From: Sepiola atlantica
Taxonomy: Eukaryota > Mollusca > Cephalopoda > Sepiida > Sepiolidae
Reading direction: 5' to 3'
Length of the DNA: 64,000 nt
Assembly: GCA_963556195.1 (NCBI GenBank)
Contig: OY744531.1
Location: forward strand, 101,278,123-101,342,122
The translations under genes were made by a program, and so were the position numbers. Shown here piece after piece: positions 52,601-62,480 of the stretch. The notes below the pieces were generated by a model that did not search any database, was not told the origin of the DNA, and saw only the letters and a list, made by a program, of their open reading frames with translations. Within the stretch, counting starts at the first letter, position 1, and each line of letters starts with the position of its first letter.

Positions 52601-55600
52601 ATTATGTACTTACACAGTGGTATTTTATTGTTCAATGTTGAAAAAAGTAGGAAAAATTATTCATGTGTGAAAACAATATTCTGTACTTACTCAGTGGTAT
52701 TTTATTGTTCAATGTTGAAAAAAGTAGGAAAAATTATTCATGTGTGAAAACAATATTATGTACTTACACAGTGGTATTTTATTGTTCAGTGTTGAAAAAA
52801 GTAGGAAAAATTATTCATGTGTGAAAACAATATTCTGTACTTACTCAGTGGTATTTTATTGTTCAGTGTTGAAAAAAGTAGGAAAAATTATTCATGCCTG
52901 AAAACAATATTCTGTACTTACTCAGTGGTATTTTATTGTTCAATGTTGAAAAAAGTAGGAAAAATTATTCATGTGTGAAAACAATATTATGTACTTACTC
53001 AATGGTATTTTATTGTTCAATGTTGAAAAAGTAGGAAAAATTATTCATGTGTGAAAACAATATTCTGTACTTACTCAGTGGTATTTTATTGTTCAGTGTT
53101 GAAAAAAGTAGGAAAAATTATTCATGTGTGAAAACAATATTATGTACTTACTCAATGGTATTTTATTGTTCAATGTTGAAAAAAGTAGGAAAAATTATTC
53201 ATGTGTGAAAACAATATTCTGTACTTACTCAGTGGTATTTTATTGTTCAGTGTTGAAAAAAGTAGGAAAAATTATTCATGCCTGAAAACAATATTCTGTA
53301 CTTACTCAGTGGTATTTTATTGTTCAATGTTGAAAAAAGTAGGAAAAATTATTCATGTGTGAAAACAATATTCTGTACTTACTCAGTGGTATTTTATTGT
53401 TCAGTGTTGAAAAAAGTAGGAAAAATTATTCATGTGTGAAAACAATATTCTGTACTTACTCAGTGGTATTTTATTGTTCAGTGTTGAAAAAAGTAGGAAA
53501 AATTATTCATGTGTGAAAACAATATTCTGTACTTACTCAGTGGTATTTTATTGTTCAGTGTTGAAAAAAGTAGGAAAAATTATTCATGTGTGAAAACAAT
53601 ATTATGTACTTACTCAATGGTATTTTATTGTTCAATGTTGAAAAAAGTAGGAAAAATTATTCATGTGTGAAAACAATATTCTGTACTTACTCAGTGGTAT
53701 TTTATTGTTCAGTGTTGAAAAAAGTAGGAAAAATTATTCATGCCTGAAAACAATATTCTGTACTTACTCAGTGGTATTTTATTGTTCAATGTTGAAAAAA
53801 GTAGGAAAAATTATTCATGTGTGAAAACAATATTCTGTACTTACTCAGTGGTATTTTATTGTTCAGTGTTGAAAAAAGTAGGAAAAATTATTCATGCCTG
53901 AAAACAATATTCTGTACTTACTCAGTGGTATTTTATTGTTCAATGTTGAAAAAAGTAGGAAAAATTATTCATGTGTGAAAACAATATTCTGTACTTACTC
54001 AGTGGTATTTTATTGTTCAGTGTTGAAAAAAGTAGGAAAAATTATTCATGTGTGAAAACAATATTCTGTACTTACTCAGTGGTATTTTATTGTTCAGTGT
54101 TGAAAAAAGTAGGAAAAATTATTCATGTGTGAAAACAATATTCTGTACTTACTCAGTGGTATTTTATTGTTCAGTGTTGAAAAAAGTAGGAAAAATTATT
54201 CATGTGTGAAAACAATATTATGTACTTACTCAATGGTATTTTATTGTTCAATGTTGAAAAAAGTAGGAAAAATTATTCATGTGTGAAAACAATATTCTGT
54301 ACTTACTCAGTGGTATTTTATTGTTCAGTGTTGAAAAAAGTAGGAAAAATTATTCATGCCTGAAAACAATATTCTGTACTTACTCAGTGGTATTTTATTG
54401 TTCAATGTTGAAAAAAGTAGGAAAAATTATTCATGTGTGAAAACAATATTCTGTACTTACTCAGTGGTATTTTATTGTTCAGTGTTGAAAAAAGTAGGAA
54501 AAATTATTCATGCCTGAAAACAATATTCTGTACTTACTCAGTGGTATTTTATTGTTCAATGTTGAAAAAAGTAGGAAAAATTATTCATGTGTGAAAACAA
54601 TATTCTGTACTTACTCAGTGGTATTTTATTGTTCAGTGTTGAAAAAAGTAGGAAAAATTATTCATGTGTGAAAACAATATTATGTACTTACTCAATGGTA
54701 TTTTATTGTTCAATGTTGAAAAAAGTAGGAAAAATTATTCATGTGTGAAAACAATATTCTGTACTTACTCAGTGGTATTTTATTGTTCAGTGTTGAAAAA
54801 AGTAGGAAAAATTATTCATGCCTGAAAACAATATTCTGTACTTACTCAGTGGTATTTTATTGTTCAATGTTGAAAAAAGTAGGAAAAATTATTCATGTGT
54901 GAAAACAATATTCTGTACTTACTCAGTGGTATTTTATTGTTCAGTGTTGAAAAAAGTAGGAAAAATTATTCATGTGTGAAAACAATATTATGTACTTACT
55001 CAATGGTATTTTATTGTTCAATGTTGAAAAAAGTAGGAAAAATTATTCATGTGTGAAAACAATATTCTGTACTTACTCAGTGGTATTTTATTGTTCAGTG
55101 TTGAAAAAAGTAGGAAAAATTATTCATGCCTGAAAACAATATTCTGTACTTACTCAGTGGTATTTTATTGTTCAATGTTGAAAAAAGTAGGAAAAATTAT
55201 TCATGTGTGAAAACAATATTCTGTACTTACTCAGTGGTATTTTATTGTTCAGTGTTGAAAAAAGTAGGAAAAATTATTCATGCCTGAAAACAATATTCTG
55301 TACTTACTCAGTGGTATTTTATTGTTCAATGTTGAAAAAAGTAGGAAAAATTATTCATGTGTGAAAACAATATTCTGTACTTACTCAGTGGTATTTTATT
55401 GTTCAGTGTTGAAAAAAGTAGGAAAAATTATTCATGTGTGAAAACAATATTCTGTACTTACTCAGTGGTATTTTATTGTTCAGTGTTGAAAAAAGTAGGA
55501 AAAATTATTCATGTGTGAAAACAATATTCTGTACTTACTCAGTGGTATTTTATTGTTCAGTGTTGAAAAAAGTAGGAAAAATTATTCATGTGTGAAAACA

Positions 55601-58600
55601 ATATTATGTACTTACTCAATGGTATTTTATTGTTCAATGTTGAAAAAAGTAGGAAAAATTATTCATGTGTGAAAACAATATTCTGTACTTACTCAGTGGT
55701 ATTTTATTGTTCAGTGTTGAAAAAAGTAGGAAAAATTATTCATGCCTGAAAACAATATTCTGTACTTACTCAGTGGTATTTTATTGTTCAATGTTGAAAA
55801 AAGTAGGAAAAATTATTCATGTGTGAAAACAATATTCTGTACTTACTCAGTGGTATTTTATTGTTCAGTGTTGAAAAAAGTAGGAAAAATTATTCATGCC
55901 TGAAAACAATATTCTGTACTTACTCAGTGGTATTTTATTGTTCAGTGTTGAAAAAAGTAGGAAAAATTATTCATGTGTGAAAACAATATTATGTACTTAC
56001 TCAATGGTATTTTATTGTTCAATGTTGAAAAAGTAGGAAAAATTATTCATGTGTGAAAACAATATTCTGTACTTACTCAGTGGTATTTTATTGTTCAATG
56101 TTGAAAAAGTAGGAAAAATTATTCATGTGTGAAAACAATATTATGTACTTACTCAATGGTATTTTATTGTTCAATGTTGAAAAAAGTAGGAAAAATTATT
56201 CATGTGTGAAAACAATATTCTGTACTTACTCAGTGGTATTTTATTGTTCAGTGTTGAAAAAAGTAGGAAAAATTATTCATGTGTGAAAACAATATTATGT
56301 ACTTACTCAATGGTATTTTATTGTTCAATGTTGAAAAAGTAGGAAAAATTATTCATGTGTGAAAACAATATTCTGTACTTACTCAGTGGTATTTTATTGT
56401 TCAATGTTGAAAAAGTAGGAAAAATTATTCATGTGTGAAAACAATATTATGTACTTACTCAATGGTATTTTATTGTTCAATGTTGAAAAAAGTAGGAAAA
56501 ATTATTCATGTGTGAAAACAATATTCTGTACTTACTCAGTGGTATTTTATTGTTCAGTGTTGAAAAAAGTAGGAAAAATTATTCATGTGTGAAAACAATA
56601 TTATGTACTTACTCAATGGTATTTTATTGTTCAATGTTGAAAAAAGTAGGAAAAATTATTCATGTGTGAAAACAATATTCTGTACTTACTCAGTGGTATT
56701 TTATTGTTCAGTGTTGAAAAAAGTAGGAAAAATTATTCATGCCTGAAAACAATATTCTGTACTTACTCAGTGGTATTTTATTGTTCAATGTTGAAAAAAG
56801 TAGGAAAAATTATTCATGTGTGAAAACAATATTATGTACTTACTCAATGGTATTTTATTGTTCAATGTTGAAAAAAGTAGGAAAAATTATTCATGTGTGA
56901 AAACAATATTCTGTACTTACTCAGTGGTATTTTATTGTTCAATGTTGAAAAAAGTAGGAAAAATTATTCATGTGTGAAAACAATATTCTGTACTTACTCA
57001 GTGGTATTTTATTGTTCAGTGTTGAAAAAAGTAGGAAAAATTATTCATGTGTGAAAACAATATTATGTACTTACTCAATGGTATTTTATTGTTCAATGTT
57101 GAAAAAGTAGGAAAAATTATTCATGTGTGAAAACAATATTCTGTACTTACTCAGTGGTATTTTATTGTTCAATGTTGAAAAAGTAGGAAAAATTATTCAT
57201 GTGTGAAAACAATATTATGTACTTACTCAATGGTATTTTATTGTTCAATGTTGAAAAAAGTAGGAAAAATTATTCATGTGTGAAAACAATATTCTGTACT
57301 TACTCAGTGGTATTTTATTGTTCAGTGTTGAAAAAAGTAGGAAAAATTATTCATGTGTGAAAACAATATTATGTACTTACTCAATGGTATTTTATTGTTC
57401 AATGTTGAAAAAGTAGGAAAAATTATTCATGTGTGAAAACAATATTCTGTACTTACTCAGTGGTATTTTATTGTTCAGTGTTGAAAAAAGTAGGAAAAAT
57501 TATTCATGTGTGAAAACAATATTATGTACTTACTCAATGGTATTTTATTGTTCAATGTTGAAAAAAGTAGGAAAAATTATTCATGTGTGAAAACAATATT
57601 CTGTACTTACTCAGTGGTATTTTATTGTTCAGTGTTGAAAAAAGTAGGAAAAATTATTCATGCCTGAAAACAATATTCTGTACTTACTCAGTGGTATTTT
57701 ATTGTTCAATGTTGAAAAAAGTAGGAAAAATTATTCATGTGTGAAAACAATATTATGTACTTACTCAATGGTATTTTATTGTTCAATGTTGAAAAAAGTA
57801 GGAAAAATTATTCATGTGTGAAAACAATATTCTGTACTTACTCAATGGTATTTTATTGTTCAGTGTTGAAAAAAGTAGGAAAAATTATTCATGTGTGAAA
57901 ACAATATTCTGTACTTACTCAGTGGTATTTTATTGTTCAATGTTGAAAAAAGTAGGAAAAATTATTCATGCCTGAAAACAATATTCTGTACTTACTCAGT
58001 GGTATTTTATTGTTCAGTGTTGAAAAAGTAGGAAAAATTATTCATGTGTGAAAACAATATTATGTACTTACTCAATGGTATTTTATTGTTCAATGTTGAA
58101 AAAAGTAGGAAAAATTATTCATGTGTGAAAACAATATTCTGTACTTACTCAGTGGTATTTTATTGTTCAATGTTGAAAAAAGTAGGAAAAATTATTCATG
58201 CCTGAAAACAATATTCTGTACTTACTCAGTGGTATTTTATTGTTCAATGTTGAAAAAGTAGGAAAAATTATTCATGTGTGAAAACAATATTCTGTACTTA
58301 CTCAATGGTATTTTATTGTTCAGTGTTGAAAAAAGTAGGAAAAATTATTCATGCCTGAAAACAATATTCTGTACTTACTCAGTGGTATTTTATTGTTCAA
58401 TGTTGAAAAAGTAGGAAAAATTATTCATGTGTGAAAACAATATTATGTACTTACTCAATGGTATTTTATTGTTCAGTGTTGAAAAAAGTAGGAAAAATTA
58501 TTCATGTGTGAAAACAATATTCTGTACTTACTCAATGGTATTTTATTGTTCAGTGTTGAAAAAAGTAGGAAAAATTATTCATGTGTGAAAACAATATTAT

Positions 58601-61600
58601 GTACTTACTCAATGGTATTTTATTGTTCAATGTTGAAAAAAGTAGGAAAAATTATTCATGTGTGAAAACAATATTCTGTACTTACTCAGTGGTATTTTAT
58701 TGTTCAGTGTTGAAAAAAGTAGGAAAAATTATTCATGTGTGAAAACAATATTATGTACTTACTCAATGGTATTTTATTGTTCAATGTTGAAAAAAGTAGG
58801 AAAAATTATTCATGTGTGAAAACAATATTCTGTACTTACTCAGTGGTATTTTATTGTTCAGTGTTGAAAAAAGTAGGAAAAATTATTCATGCCTGAAAAC
58901 AATATTCTGTACTTACTCAGTGGTATTTTATTGTTCAATGTTGAAAAAAGTAGGAAAAATTATTCATGTGTGAAAACAATATTATGTACTTACTCAATGG
59001 TATTTTATTGTTCAATGTTGAAAAAAGTAGGAAAAATTATTCATGTGTGAAAACAATATTCTGTACTTACTCAGTGGTATTTTAGTGTTCAGTGTTGAAA
59101 AAAGTAGGAAAAATTATTCATGTGTGAAAACAATATTATGTACTTACTCAATGGTATTTTATTGTTCAATGTTGAAAAAAGTAGGAAAAATTATTCATGT
59201 GTGAAAACAATATTCTGTACTTACTCAGTGGTATTTTATTGTTCAGTGTTGAAAAAAGTAGGAAAAATTATTCATGCCTGAAAACAATATTCTGTACTTA
59301 CTCAGTGGTATTTTATTGTTCAATGTTGAAAAAAGTAGGAAAAATTATTCATGTGTGAAAACAATATTATGTACTTACTCAATGGTATTTTATTGTTCAA
59401 TGTTGAAAAAGTAGGAAAAATTATTCATGTGTGAAAACAATATTCTGTACTTACTCAGTGGTATTTTATTGTTCAATGTTGAAAAAGTAGGAAAAATTAT
59501 TCATGTGTGAAAACAATATTATGTACTTACTCAATGGTATTTTATTGTTCAATGTTGAAAAAAGTAGGAAAAATTATTCATGTGTGAAAACAATATTCTA
59601 CTTACTCAATGGTATTTTATTGTTCAGTGTTGAAAAAAGTAGGAAAAATTATTCATGTGTGAAAACAATATTCTGTATTTACTCAGTGGTATTTTATTGT
59701 TCAGTGTTGAAAAAAGTAGGAAAAATTATTCATGCCTGAAAACAATATTCTGTACTTACTCAGTGGTATTTTATTGTTCAATGTTGAAAAAAGTAGGAAA
59801 AATTATTCATGTGTGAAAACAATATTATGTACTTACTCAATGGTATTTTATTGTTCAATGTTGAAAAAGTAGGAAAAATTATTCATGTGTGAAAACAATA
59901 TTCTGTACTTACTCAGTGGTATTTTATTGTTCAATGTTGAAAAAGTAGGAAAAATTATTCATGTGTGAAAACAATATTCTACTTACTCAATGGTATTTTA
60001 TTGTTCAATGTTGAAAAAAGTAGGAAAAATTATTCGTGTGTGAAAACAATATTCTGTACTTACTCAGTGGTATTTTATTGTTCAATGTTGAAAAAAGTAG
60101 GAAAAATTAGCTAGTAGAACTTTAATTACAAATATTTTTCCGTTTTCCGTATCGTACAAGTCACTTCGATGACTATGCTTCCATCTCGTTTCGTTGGACA
60201 CAAGTCAAGGGCAGATAATTTGCAAGGGCAGATAATACGTAATTTTATTTACTTTCACATTAAATATACTCATCACAATAAATAGTTTTTTTATCAATGT
60301 ACTTGATTTTTTATTTATTTTATTATCTGCCCTTGACTGTAAATTAGCAGGGTCCACCAGAAACTGTATCCGATGTGCCGACATTCGCTAGCAGAAAAAA
60401 GGCTCGATCTTGCTGCTTGACAACACGTCTTGCGTGTAACTTTTATTTCAGAATCTTACCAAATCCGTAATCGCACTGAAATCAAGATTCCCACTATGAA
60501 CCAGCCTTGTGATATTCGTTGCCCTTTTGGGGAGGTAAATTAATAACTGTATTCATATAGCACTACAGTTCACCAATTCTTTGATTCCAGATCGTAACAA
60601 AATATTGTAGTACACGACTGATGTTTGGTTTTGTTGACACCTCGTAAGTTGTTGCTCAATGGATAGTGATGTCTCTGTTTCTTTCTTTCTTGTTGCAATC
60701 AGCTCCTTAATAACAGCTGTAGCAGAGTATAATTACTCCTTTCTGCGGTTCGGTAAAAAGAGAAAGATCTGATCAGCTTATTTGCTACGTGTCACTCAGG
60801 ATTCCCTTCTGACACAAAATCCTGACAACTTGCCACTTCTAATGGAATTTTCCATTCTAACCATATGCAGAAAAGTACATTTTTTAACATTATACCCCCC
60901 CCCCCCCCCCTCCAAAATATAATTTTGCTACAAGCAATTAGTACAATATTGTAAGATATAATTATTGGTCGCATTTTAATATCTACCATATAGTCTTTAC
61001 ATTTTCTTTTTTTTTTTTTTTTTCGTCAAAATAAAGTTTAATCATAGAGAATATGTCTTTATCTTCCAGCTCACACAAATGTCCTGATCCTCGTGGCAGT
61101 AGATTCGCACCAAATTGTATCACATCCAGAGTCAACAGATGCACAGTAAGTGAAATGAATCCGTCTTTTTCTTTTCTTTTTTTTTGTCCATTCCACCATT
61201 TCTTTCTTTTTTGTCCATTTTTTTTTTGTCCTTTTCACCATTTTCTTTTTTTGTCCATTTTTTTTTTTTTTTTTTTAATTTTTTAAATTTTTAAATTTTT
61301 TTTTATAACATAATTTGTTTTGTTTGATTTTCCACTTGATTTCAAAATGACTTCCAGAAAACTTTGAGAGAAGAAATTTTCTCAAAGTTTTCTCCAGTTT
61401 CAACTCCTTGAATAAACGCAATTGTATTGTCTATCTGTAATTAATAGAACTGGTCAGCTGATTGCTTTTATTTTACTACCATCTCTGTATTGTTGAAGAA
61501 TTAATGAAGAAAAGGATAATTGACAAATCAAAAAAAATCATTTTTGGATGACAAATGTTTCGCCCTTTTTATTCAAATAATTTTATTGAAGTGCAAAACC

Positions 61601-62432
61601 AAAATTTTGATCACATTAGTCCAAAAAGAGATTTTTGGATGGAAATATTAATATAGTAAAAGGAGGTGGGAGTTGTAGACGTGAACCAGCAGTATTTATG
61701 AAATGCAATGGAGAGGGGAGTGGGAGGGGATTAGCTAAGGAGGGAGGGGAGATTCATCTGTGAGATGACCAGTCAAAAATGTTCATGGAGTCGAAGTGTC
61801 AATAGGTTAATTGATTATTGTGAGAGCAACTCTCTTTCATAGATGGAATTTGTCAAAGGGGAAGGATGAATTTAATTCTATTTTTACTTAAATTGTGGAA
61901 AGTGGGGGGAAGTTTCATATATGTATGGGACAATGTGTGTGTTGGTTTATAAATTAAATTAATATGTCTATTTTTTCTGGTATTTTTATATATTAAAAAA
62001 TGAGTACAGATTGCAATTTAGACTTTTTTCTGTCTGCAGTACTACCTACTTTTTTTTATACGAGCACTGAAGATGACCTCTCTAAGAAATAAATGCTCTG
62101 AACACTTGAAATATTATTATATATATATATATATATATCTTGGTGGCAGGCCGAAACAATTGTATGCTGCAACTAGAAAATTGATTTTTTGGGGGGTGAA
62201 ATTGGTGTGAGTTTGTTACCTGCATTTGATGCGGTTTGAATAATATTCAAATATTTTCTATTGCAGCTCTAGTATTGCACTATTGAGCCATTATAAGACT
62301 TAGTGTCATAGAATTTATATTTAAAATATTAACAAATATAAATGTATATATGTATGAAAAAGACGAAATAAAAACAATTAAACACAGGAATGAATCATAA
62401 AACGAGAGTAATGATTACTTCCTGTGTTTATT

Positions 62433-62480
<48 letters not shown>

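Noticed and set aside
52420..60108. CRISPR-like regular array
   Set aside because: Units are contiguous with no unique spacers, and the setting is an animal intron; it is a satellite.
60452..60534. Coding exon of DCAF1 between exons 21 and 22
   Set aside because: Frame from exon 21 hits TAA within six codons, while joining exon 21 directly to exon 22 restores the conserved sequence; kept only as a possible poison exon.
62065..62100. GAGCA-CTGAAGA...GAAA...TGCTC segment resembling a hammerhead
   Set aside because: Stem I-like GAGCA/TGCTC is present, but stem II and stem III are not formed; at most a decayed relic.
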